From Lingula anatina (taxonomy: Eukaryota > Brachiopoda > Lingulata > Lingulida > Lingulidae), in the NCBI RefSeq assembly GCF_001039355.2, contig NW_019773517.1, positions 24,815-46,513 on the forward strand: DNA of 21,699 bases. The letters run 5' to 3'. Positions 1-11,400 of this stretch are shown here, piece after piece. Below the pieces are notes generated by a model. It was not told the DNA's origin, ran no database searches, and saw only the letters and a program-made list of their open reading frames with translations. Made by a program: the position numbers and the translations under genes. The first letter of the stretch is position 1. Every line of letters starts with the position of its first letter.

Positions 1-4
1 TATA

Positions 5-50
5 ATTTATTTATTTATATATTTTTTATTTTATTTTATTTTATTTTTTT
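5..50 (-). promoter_or_regulatory. AATAAA-rich tract, possible polyadenylation region
   Basis: The plus strand is a run of ATTTT and ATTT units, giving repeated AATAAA on the minus strand about 190-235 nt after the stop codon at 241. It could serve as the poly(A) signal of the small gene, or be only a simple repeat. Confidence 0.35.
27..50. repeat. (ATTTT)n microsatellite
   Basis: Four or so copies of a five-base ATTTT unit ending in a T run. Confidence 0.7.
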
Positions 51-240
51 GCACTTCACATCTGCAAGTACAATATACTAGTATATAAACAGAAAACAAA
101 AGTTGAGTTTAATGCAAGTATTTTAAACTACAGTTTACAGACAATTCAAGCCTTTCACTTATTCATTTTCAACATACATGTAGAGCAAATTTACATGTAA
201 ATTAACCAGCTAGCATCGACTGTGAAAATTTTAGACCACA

Positions 241-413
241 TCATTTTAGTACATCATATCCAATAAGTAAAATGCAGGCCAGGAACCAGCATGACGGTGG
301 ACCCTGGGAGTTGTACTTCTCTTGTCCTCCACAGATGAAGGAGTTGTGTGCTGTTACAGTGTGTGTGACACAGCAGGCTTCAGCCACAGTCTCCAGACAG
401 CTGCCACAGATTC
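241..413 (-). CDS. possible last coding exon of an unrecognised Cys-rich small protein
   Basis: Read on the minus strand after a catttag acceptor, this exon is open for 57 codons and stops at 241-243. The visible peptide runs ICGSCLETVAEACCVTHTVT, then AHNSFICGGQEKYNSQGPPS, then a hydrophobic end CWFLACILLIGYDVLK. The Cys spacing and a 15-residue hydrophobic tail suggest a small secreted or tail-anchored protein. It begins in phase 1, as does the donor of the possible exon at 985-1021. AATAAA motifs lie downstream at about 5-50. I do not recognise the family. The opposite strand is also open (272-427, 51 codons), so the coding strand is not certain. Confidence 0.4.
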
Positions 414-984
414 CTAAATGCAGGTGAATATTGTATTGTCACTTAATGATGAATATATAAATAAATACATGATTAATAAAACTGGATAAATTTCTTAGTA
501 TGAGTTGATATTATTGAGTGAATGAATACATGTTTAAATAAATAAATAAATAGATTGATGAAAGAATAATCAGAAATGTAAATTCTTTAATATTAAACTT
601 TTTATATTATTTATAAAAGGACTGGAAATAGTTTTAATTTTTTATTTCAAAATTCCCTTTGACATGCCTCTAATTTATTTAAAGGTGTTGCTATTTATTA
701 TTAGAAATTTATTTTCAGGATTGGCATAACGTGTACTAGTTTGAAAATAAAATATGTCCAGCAAAATGACTATCAGAAAAAGTTTCTCTGTAAGCAACAT
801 TTATTCTCTTTCAATAAATTATTAATTAATCTTACAGTAAAATGTAAAATATTATAAAGCTGCAGTGTGGTGAATATACTCCTTTATTAACAATCATTTT
901 GCAATAAATCCTCTCCGCTATCATGACATTTACTTATCTACATTATCTTCATATTCATGCACTTACAGCTTTACATTTGCTTAC

Positions 985-1021
985 GCTTGATGCATCTTTT
1001 GGCCCAAATGGATATTGCCAT
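985..1021 (-). CDS. possible first coding exon of the same small Cys-rich protein
   Basis: An ATG at 1019-1021 follows an in-frame TGA. Twelve codons (MAISIWAKRCIK) run to a good gtaagc donor in phase 1. Joined to 241-413 it would give a 69-residue protein with 8 cysteines. The ATG context is weak at -3 and the exon is short, so the join may be chance. Confidence 0.25.
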
Positions 1022-1963
1022 CAAAAGATTTCAAATAAATTAAATGGTACTATGCAGTTGTTAATAAATACAGCTGCACAATTCCACTTCATGATTTAAT
1101 CAGTTTAAAACATAATATATGGATGTCTTCCTTTAAGGTCTGACATTATTTTGCTGAAATCATCAAACTTAACTAGGACGGTATGCATCATAATTAGCTA
1201 AGGATTTTGCTTCCTTCTAATCAGTTTTTTTAATATCCCAAAACCTAATCTTCTACAGACTCTGACCCCTTAAATGACTAAATAAGGCTGACCACATAAA
1301 ATTATTCTTCGCACTTGCAATCATGTTGCTTTGTTTCAGTTTATCTGACATAGAATTCCTAAGCAAAATAATTTTTTAACATAAATACTTTTCACCTTGA
1401 TAAATTAACAATAATTAAGCTAACTTTTATATGTGCACTCCACATTAAAGTAAATAACCAAACCCTGCTTAATTCCCTTGAAAAATAAGTAAGAAAAGGA
1501 CAATATTTCAGTCAACTTCTGGATAACCCTTTCTTAGTCTTTGCACAGTTTCATCTATTGGTTTTCTTGCTTATGCACACAATACAATATTTCCATGTTA
1601 TTATCACAGCAAACAACTACCTTATAATTTAAACAACTGTGCATACATTTCCAAATCAACCTTTTTTTAATTCGAGCCACAATGATTAAAATTTTCAGCA
1701 GTATGAAGAACATCGTAGTGACTGCATATATTTAAATCATATATATTATGAACAAGGGTCAGTTTCATCATGATTGCATTTAAAGTTCAAGCCCCACTGA
1801 TATGCTTTTTTGTCCCATTGAGGCTGTACTTTTGTTTAGATCCAATAATTAACTTGAAACCTTCAAGGTCTTGCCAATGATGCCTGTTTGTATGTTAATT
1901 AATATAAGGGCAGGGCACATGTGCAGGAATTCCCTTACAGATAGACATTATGCAATGGAATGC
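1022..1963. other. intergenic, nothing recognised
   Basis: AT-rich sequence between the MROH1 polyadenylation signal and the possible exon at 985-1021. I found no long open frame, repeat or conserved motif. If the small gene is real, its promoter should lie here. Confidence 0.4.
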
Positions 1964-1969
1964 TTTATT
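1964..1969 (-). promoter_or_regulatory. candidate polyadenylation signal of MROH1
   Basis: This is the first AATAAA on the minus strand after the MROH1 stop codon (plus strand TTTATT), 433 nt downstream of the stop. It implies a 3' UTR of roughly 450 nt ending near 1940-1955. The assignment is positional; no transcript data are available. Confidence 0.5.
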
Positions 1970-2401
1970 TGAATGTTTTAAGTCTTCTTAACTCTCTTTG
2001 GTCTGCAGCATGTGCACTCGATGGTTTGCTTTATAACTAGAGAAAAAAATAAAGAAAACATCAATTTAAACAGAGTCACAATGACTAATCTATTTTCCCA
2101 ACAATATATTGCTTTCAAATACATGTATAGTACCTTTTACAATGCCAAAAAGGTTCACAAGCTATGCACATCTATATATTTTAGGCAATGATTAAATCCT
2201 GACTTTACTCCTATGAAAACTGTTATATGTAAACTGCCATATTAGACTACTGACCAGTACACAAACCCTCCTTGTCTACTGTCATTTTTCAATTTCAATC
2301 ACATTCTGTTATTTTCAACATGTAACGTTCACATTTTCCCAACAGAGGGTGCCACTGCCTTTCATACTCACATCACATTATTCTCCACTGACATCTCATG
2401 A
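1970..2401 (-). other. probable MROH1 3' UTR
   Basis: AT-rich sequence between the MROH1 stop codon and the first AATAAA. It contains a TACATGTA palindrome at 2120-2127. No coding signal was seen on either strand. Confidence 0.5.
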
Positions 2402-2484
2402 TCAGTAATCGTACAGCCAGCTCATAGCTTCTGCTGCCTTACTACGCACAGAGGGGGAGGAGTCCTTTAGTAACAGAATGAGAG
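2402..2484 (-). CDS. MROH1: MROH1 terminal coding exon 34 with stop codon (residues 1389-1415)
   Basis: Phase 1, acceptor cttttcag-like (gttttcag). It reads ALILLLKDSSPSVRSKAAEA, then MSWLYDY and TGA at 2402-2404. It matches ALQILLKDPAPEVRTRAAEA at the vertebrate C-terminus, so the protein ends at the normal place. An internal AG at 2466-2467 is rejected because it breaks the phase. Confidence 0.96.
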
Positions 2485-5400
2485 CTGAAAACAAATACAG
2501 TCATGACTTAAAAAAAAAAACTTCAGTTTTTCATATGGGAAGGGAACTTAATTTTTTATACATGAGTGACCCTAAAGAATTTTTTAAAATAATTACAATC
2601 ACAATTATGTCCATTCAAACACTTTGGCAGCTTACAGGTTATTTAAGTCAAGAACTTTTTTTAAAGTCTTTAAAAGCACTAACTAAAGATAATATTGAAT
2701 TTAATTTCAAAAGTGATTACGCTATGCTCCTACCTCCGCACACATGTTCTTTGCTCACAAGAGTATGTTTATCTTTGCTCAAGTTGCCCATAAGGAAACC
2801 TAGAAATATAATGAGCAATAAATGGTACATCCATGTTTAAAAATACTCTTCAATGAATGTGCTTGTAACAATAATACAAAATCAAACTTCAGTATTTTTT
2901 CACAATATCAATTCATCCTGTACAAAGCAGAGGTGAAAATGACCAAATTCATAAAAAGAAAACTTTAAATAACCACCAGAAATGGTGCTGCGAGTACATG
3001 CTTTAGAAACAAGACTTTGCCTGAAAAGTATTTCTTGATCCATTACCAACTTGTTAAAGTTTCAATTTCCTAAATAACTGATATTTACCCGCAAACATAG
3101 CAGCATTGCACTTTATCTCTGGCCACTGACTCTTAAAGAAGGACACACAACCCATGACATAAAAGTTCACCTTATCTGGGATGTCTTTGATCTGAAAATG
3201 ATCATTTTGATATTTAATGTATATTATGTGCACTCTCCACAAAAAGGGGTTTGAAATACCCAAATTTGGCTAAAACAATTCAGTAATCACCATTTATCAG
3301 GTTTAAGTTAAATTTTTTATTGCTATTAAAAAATTAAGTCTTTCTCTTATCAGTTTAGAGAATGCTTCACAGTCGAAACTGTCATGAAATGGGCATAAGT
3401 TTTCATGTTTTGACTAATAACTGGATACCAGTTGTTTTCATGTAACTAATTAAAATGGTTAGTTATCCTTTATATTCAGTGACAAATCATTAATTATTAA
3501 ATCTTCATCAAGTTTTAGCAGTTTTAAGATATGTAAAGATATAACATTTATTTATTATTATAATTTTTGTCTAAAAGGCACAATTTCTCCAGGAAAGAAA
3601 ACTCTGTAGAGTAGAAAATATTTTGTAAATTACATTGTAGTGAATGTTAATTTTTCAAACCTAATTGTCTTCATATACTCACGATAATCTTGGACAGGTC
3701 ATTCATGAATTCGCCATAGTGCAAGCGAGCATCTTCGAGAAGATGTTTCTGGAACATGCCATTGATAGCAGTGGACCCCATCAGAGGGCCTAGCAGTCGC
3801 AGAGCAAACTTGCAGGACTGAAATCACAATGACCTCTTAGAGTTAACATCACATGTCTACATTTAAATTTCAATTATTTTCTTAGTATGTAAATCTACAG
3901 GAAGAGAGGGCAATACATAAGTACAAGCATTAACTAAAGTGGGTTACACTTTTACAGTAGGCAAAATATAATTGTTCTCTTGACTTACAAACATATTAAA
4001 GCATAGTATAATAACTATAACTATAATATATAGGTACAAGTACAAGTAGATGTATATAAACTTCTTATACGATCACATGGTGTAGGCATAGTATCATCTG
4101 AGTTAAACATTTAACCAAAATATAATCATTTAAGAATGAAGTTTCTTCACACAATCTGTATCCACAAAAGATTATGTGCTATAGGATTATCATATGAAAT
4201 GTATATGATGTGTAAATTACTATCAAAAGCTTGCAAAGGTTTTTTTTTTCCTATTAACAAATCCACACAGGATTTGGACTGATAACAAATGTTAACCTCC
4301 AAACTTTGAATCCTTGACTAGTTTATAAATATGCACCTTCTGCACTTGTTCCTCTGGGTCGTTCAAATGGAGCAGAAGACTGACAAAGTTAGTGTGAATC
4401 TGCTCGAGGAAAGGTGCCCTAGAAGGACCATCTCCAAATTTGGAAAGATTACCAAATAAGGTAAATGCAGCCCCAGCTAGAATGGGANGTGTAAATCTAC
4501 AGGAAGAGAGGGCAATGCATAAGTACAAGCATTAACTAAAGTGGGTTACACTTTTACAGTAGGCAAAATATAATTGTTCTCTTGACTTACAAACATATTA
4601 AAGCATAGTATAATAACTATAATATATATATATATCAGATTTTAAAGGTACAAGTAGATATATATAAACTTCTTATACGATCACATGGTGTAGGCATAGT
4701 ATCATCTGAGTTAAACATTTAACCAAAATATAATCATTTAAGAATGAAGTTTCTTCACACAATCTGTATCCACAAAAGATTATGTGCTCTAGGATTATCA
4801 TATGAAATGTATATGATGTGTAAATTACTATCAAAAGCTTGCAAAGGTTATTATTTTTTTTCCTATTAACAAATCCACACAGGATTTGGACTGATAACAA
4901 ATGTTAACCTCCAAACTTTGATTCCTTGACTAGTTTATAAATGATGTACCTTCTGCACTTGTTCCTCTGGGTCGTTCAAATGGAGCAGAAGACTGACAAA
5001 GTTGGTGTGAATCTGCTCGAGGAAAGGTGCTCTAGAAGGACCATCTCCAAATTTGGAAAGATTACCAAATAAGGTAAATGCAGCTGCTCTCACAGCCTCT
5101 TTGTCCTTCAAAAAAAGTAAATATAAACATAAACATATATTACTGGAGACGTTGCAATATTTATTGGACACGTTCATAAGTCAGATGCTATTCAAACAAT
5201 TAATGAAAAACCTTTCAAAACATGCCCTTATTTTCAGTGAAATTTAGATATGTAACGCTCATTTGAGCAGCTGAAAAATATGATTTACTGATAAAACAAA
5301 CCTTTTCAAAGCAAGGTCGAATCTTCAGTGAGATATTGATCAATATGGCTCGGATATGACTCTCATTGATCTGTTCCAGCAGTTTTGACAGCCCCTCCAT

Positions 5401-8400
5401 TGCCTCCAGCGTGATGTCATCATCTATATCATCCTTGTCATCCATTCCTGCCATCATGGCCGACAACACCGTGGTTGAAAACTTTTGAACCTTAATAACA
5501 GAAAAATATTTTAAGATATCTGAAGAAAATACTGGAGGGAAAAATAAACAAATCCACAGAAATTTTTGTTAACAATGACAATCATAAATGCTAGATAGTG
5601 CTATCCTTTGGATAATGTTGTCCACTGAAGAAAATCTATATCCTTTGAACGGTTATTTTAAAGAGGGTAAAGTTATGCTCCCCAAATACTAGATCATTTT
5701 TTGGCCTCTGATATTGGTCTTTAGTGGTAAAAAATCATCCATAGGACAGTGTTATCCAGCTTTTATGACACCAGGTCCTGGTTCATCCACTAAAATTTAC
5801 AAAATTATCTTGATAGAAAAATTCACACCAGTTTACATTTTAACTTTTTAATTCTCAAAAAGTATTGAGCATAATCAGTCTGTGACATCAACTTTAGCCC
5901 CACATCAAATGCAAGTAACAATAAATTCAGGCCAGTACAATTTAATAAAACTGCTCAGTTACTGGCCACCGTTTCTGCCTTGGATCAAAGATTCTTAGAT
6001 CCAGGTGTCTCAAATGACCAGTGGGCTAAAATGATTTTGGCACAGACTGTAATCATCAAATAAATATCTCATTTTTGTACCTGCTCAGAGCCGACACTGG
6101 ACACATTTCCCAGACCTCTTATACAGACCATCCTGACTTTGTGGTTCGAGTCCACAAGTCTTCCCAGTAAGCTGTTCATCAGAAGTTCCACTAAGGTGAG
6201 ATCACCCGCACAACGCTGCTGTATTAGCTGGAAAGTGCAATCATCAGAACTGATGAGTTCAGACACTTCATAAATTAATTCTTAGTGTCACCCTTTTAAA
6301 TTTTATCATCTAAAATTGCATTATCAATGTGCAAAGTGTGTATGCATACACCTGTGTTCAGCATTTTGCTTGAATTACTTTTGTACAAAAAAGAGTGCTT
6401 TATGTCGCAGCAGAGAAAGCTACAGCCCTATTCTCTATGAATGTGTGTATGCGACTGTGTTTATTTGAGAGAGAGAGAGAGAGAGAGAGCAGGCATTCTA
6501 TACCTCAGCACAGAAAGCTACAGCCCCTATCCTCTGTGGGTCATAGAGACTGGTGAACACTGGGGTCAGACAGGAGACTAGCTTGGCCACACACTCCCCC
6601 TGGTGAGTGCACACAGATCTAGAAGGAAAATAAACAGGTTTTACATGCTCTGTTGTTAAAAAAAGTTGAACAAAATTTAAATATATATACTTGGTTCAGC
6701 AGGCTTCTTGGCCAGTTGATGCAAAACTATCAAAACTTTTATAATACACGTGTAGGGGGTACATATATATTATCCAATTTTCTCAACATTTTAACTCTAT
6801 TGTATTTCTGAATTTATTTTGTTTTCTCTGTAATGCTGAGATTAATTTAATAACTTTATCTTCACCAATCTATATGCATAAACAGTATCATCCTATAACA
6901 TTAATAGTAATATCCTATAAATTATTTTCACAGAATTAACGCCTTATATCCATCTTTTACCTTGCTAGTGTAGTCACAGCTTCAGTGAATGTCTCTTTGT
7001 TTTGAAGATTTTCCCATGTGTTCTCAGCGTCCAAATCTTCCATGACACCCTCACTTTTAGATCTCTCCAACAGGCCTTTGAAAGCTTCAACACACATACT
7101 GCATGGGATAAAGTAAAGATATTGATGATTTTAATATTCTAATTTCAGTATATTCATACATTGTCAAGTTGGCTTTGCATGCTTCAGCCCACTACAAGCA
7201 TGTTGTCATATTTTATGGAATAGAGACTGGGTAAGCATACATGCAATTGATAGTGTGACATTGAAAAAAAACTGGGCAGTAGATCATGGTAAATTTCAAC
7301 TTTCAAAATTTCAGTAATCGGGATCCCATATGATGTTGCCTATGTTACACTGAACAAAATGCTGCTGTGCTTGCATCGAATTGACATCTACTTTCTGATG
7401 TAATCAAAATCAACTCACTTGCTGGGCACCAATTTGACTTCTTTGGGTTGAGCACCTTTCTTCCCTCTTGGACTCTTTGTTTCCTCTTTTGTATCATCCT
7501 GGATATGAACCAAAAGTGAATGATATCTGTGACCAATACATTGAAAAAGTTTATGTCCTTTCCAAATATTAAACACAAAATATAAAATTGTAATTATCTG
7601 CTAACCATAACATCATTAACTGTGAGTTATCCAAAAACAAGATACTTTCTATATTTGGATTAATAAATGTGCTCTATCCATCATGAATGACAATTATATT
7701 AATTTAAATTTTCAACAAAATTCTCCATATTTCAAGCTAGACTAGCACTTTCTATTGGAGGAAGAATAATGTGACAAACCATACCAATCATTATAATATT
7801 TTCTTACCTTTTTCTCTTTAGGGGGCTGTACATCAAGCATAGAACATATTTCAATTAACAAAGACACAAACAATCTGTTGTAGTTTTGCAGCACCTGAGC
7901 CTCTGTTTCTTCCACTTGAAATATCACATGTAATGCTGATGTGGCCTGGAAAGATATAAAGATACTTGTGTCATCTTGTAAAACCCCCAGTGTCATTTCT
8001 TTTACTTGAAATAGCGGTGAACTTCCAACTGCATGCAGGCTAGAATTTCCATTGTAATTGCTTTGAAAATTTAGCATTCGTTAAGTCAAGGCATTAAAAG
8101 CTAAAATGATAATTATTTGCATTTCATTATCACTAATAGTATTTTTTGCTATTTAAGTAGTACTTTTCAAAGAAACTGATCTTCTAATAGGCAAAACTAA
8201 AACATAAACATGAAATGGGGTTCAGCTAACTTAGTAAACCCCCTATAAAACTTACAGCCAGAGGGAGCTGGCAGGCAGTCCTTATTGGATCCTCTTTGTC
8301 ATTGTTTGATGCTTTCTCCTCATAGGGCAAGCTCCTTGACAGAAGTTCTAGAATGTGGCTAAATATACTGTTTGTGAGCTGGGCATCTTGTGCCAGGGTT

Positions 8401-11400
8401 TTCCAACAGTCCACGATGTGTCTGAAAGGAAAAAAAGCCAGTATATTTCTATATTCTTACACATGAGAACAACTTGGTTTTACAATCATTTACTCTAAGA
8501 CTTACAGTTAAATGAACAATCATCAAACTTGGTATTTTCTAACCAATATTTTGGTAAGTGAACTTTTTTATATGTAACAGAGTCAAATTGATTTTTTTAC
8601 ATTACCACTGACTGATTTTCAAATTAACCTTTTTTTCCATTCCTCAAATCTGATTTATTTACTCTCATTGATTGATCACTGAATTTCATATGAAATATTC
8701 AGTTAACAAACCTCATCAGAAGCAAAGACTTAGAATTTATTCTCTTAATAACTCATCCTGATATTTCAGATACTCTTTTTCACTCTTCACATCAAATCAT
8801 TTGTTTGTTTATTTCAGCCCACTTACTCATCATATGGAAGACGAAAGTTGAGCAGTGCAGTGACTACAGAAATCAGGTGATGTGTTGCCAGCGTTCGTAT
8901 GGCTCGTAAGGTCCCTGTCCGTGTTTGTGGATACGTGATCAAGGCCAGCTTGTCATGTAACTCTCTTATCAGGCGTGACACCTAAATTAACAGCCATATA
9001 AATATTCAATACACATGCAAAAACAAAAGGTATACTAAACATCATTCTTTTAAACTGTACACTCACAGAAAAGAAAGTGGACATGGCAAAAAATATCAAA
9101 ATGCAAGTGCCAAAGGCACAAAGGATTATATGAGGGTTCCAGGGGGTATAAAATTAATACAAACTGTTACACCTTAATATCCAAATTTCCAGATAAATCC
9201 AGAAGACTTTCGCCTCATACTTTGATATACACTGTACATCCTGTGCCTCTCTTTACTTTGGCGTAAGTTTGTGCCAGCTACTTATTATATTATCACACAA
9301 TGGCCAAACTCCACCCACCTGCTCATGGAGCTCCCCTCCCCTTGACTTGAACAAACTGTTAAGGGCCACACATGCTCCTGATGAACTGTGGGACTGAGAG
9401 TCCAGCAGTCCTTGCATTAAGAGGTCCACCAGGCCCTGTAACTGACCACTTGGGACCTTCTTAGCCAGCACCTAGGGATGAAAGTGTCAGTAGTTACTTT
9501 TGTTAGTCATTCAATGTTATTGTAAATGACCCAAAAGATTTTATTCAACATAATACTTATAATTCTTTTTTTCCTATTCAACTCCTTCAGAGTTGTCTAA
9601 TTTTGGAATTACATTCAAATTTTTTTTCTTTTCAACATTTTGGCATCTTCAAATTAAAATTTTAGGTCTTTTTCCTTAGTCTTATATCAAGTGATTTCAA
9701 CTGTTACCTTTGATAAGTCATTGATGACACTAAAGAGAAGATTGGGGTCATTTTTCTTCACCCTGTCTTTGAGTGTGGGGAGAGCATCCACCATCTGGTC
9801 TTTGTGGCCTGGAGGATTTCCTGACAAATAATAACAATAATAATAATAATAATAATTATTATTATTATTATAACTAAATGTAAAGTTGGGTCTTACTTGG
9901 CCTTAATGACATAGAGGGTGCAGTGAGATTTACTCCCTATAAGAACAGCATTACACTAGATTAATCAATCAAAATGAAAATTCCCAAAGAATGCATAAAG
10001 CATTACAATCCCCAAAGGATGGTTTCTTTGATTGCTTAAATACACGGCTTAGCTAGCATACATAATCCGTTAATTTGTCTGAAACATGTTTTCTAAAATG
10101 AGCCCAGACAAAGTATTATTTTCCATACCTTCATATCTCAACTGTATCTTGAGTGTGGTCTGTACTGTCTCTATGGACAGCTGCCTGATGTCTACTTCAC
10201 TGTCAGTACACCTTGGAATGAGGCGGCCCAGGAGGAGCTGGAGGGTTGTGAACACTGGGGAACCACTCTGAATGAGAGACAGGAGAACCGAGTAGTGAGT
10301 AGTGACCTCTCTTTATCTTTAAATTAGGTGTGGTCATACTTCATAATGTGTTGTGTGCCTTATATATATGCAATAAATTCCAGTCCTTAAACAATGAAGT
10401 CTGTTACCATGAAGCATTTGTTAAATGTGATGATCATTACAGTAGTTTTAAAAGTTTTGAAGCAGATCTTAAACACGCACATTTATAAATATATAAATTA
10501 TGATAAAAAAAGAATAAATCTGTCAGTAACTGCTGCAGTAAATTTCCAAGATTTTCAGTTATCTTCATCGACCTTTACTTGTTAAAATAAAACATGAAGA
10601 TAAAACATTTAACATACATTTATGGATGAAGGTTTTCAGCATTATTTCTTGACTGCATTAATATTCTAGTAAGAAAAAGACATTTACCCCCATTCCAAAC
10701 TCAAACTTTTCAAGGTAGCACTGCAGCAGGGTGTGTGTTGTTCTTATGGCACGGAGACGTTCATGCTCGTGAATAGACAACATCCACGGCACCAGGTGCT
10801 ACATTGTTCATAAAAAAATTAACTTGAAGATCTCAAATTCATTATTAAGGTACATACTAGTACAAATATCCAGCCCTAAGCATTCCTTTTAAGTAGTATT
10901 CTTTTTCTTATTATTTTAACATTTTACTATAATAGGGTTCAGTAAATATAAATTAGATGAAAGAGAAGTTTGCTACAGGATGAACATTTAGAACAGGCAC
11001 TTCACAATGACATAATATAAAGGGTCCTGAAATAATAGCAATTTCAAATTTTAATGTAAGATTTTGATTAGAAAAAGAACAAACAATTTTGTTATTATTT
11101 CAATACTCAGACTTAGTGTTTTCAGTCAGAATAAGCTGTATAAATTGTATACATTATGTACCCATCTGGAACTGTACCTTAAATATGCTCTCTAGGCCTG
11201 CAGGTGAAAGATTCTTTAAGAGGATTTCTTTTAGTAAATCATCCAGGGCTTCCAAGGTGCTTTCTAGTAAAACTTCATGCTCTAACTGCTGGTCTGGATC
11301 CTCTTTGCCCTTCTTGCCTGTGGTGCCATCTAATGGCAGTGGGAAAACACAGTCTGTGGAAGTCTTGATAAGATCGAAGAGTTCAGCATCAGAGAGAATG

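Noticed and set aside
272-427. 51-codon plus-strand frame opposite the candidate Cys-rich exon
   Set aside because: No splice partner, upstream context or family match. The minus reading has an acceptor, an in-phase partner and AATAAA motifs, so it is preferred though not proven.
2478-2840. 120-codon open frame on the plus strand
   Set aside because: It is antisense to MROH1 exon 33 and overlaps the end of exon 34. The translation is low-complexity AT-driven sequence with no recognisable domain.
7946-8077. Open extension upstream of exon 24, with SPLFQVKEMTLGVLQ resembling HVIFQVEETEAQVLQ of the exon
   Set aside because: No acceptor in the required phase, and the DNA similarity beyond a 10-base core is weak. 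Splicing at 7946-7947 joins conserved PLA to ATSALH cleanly.
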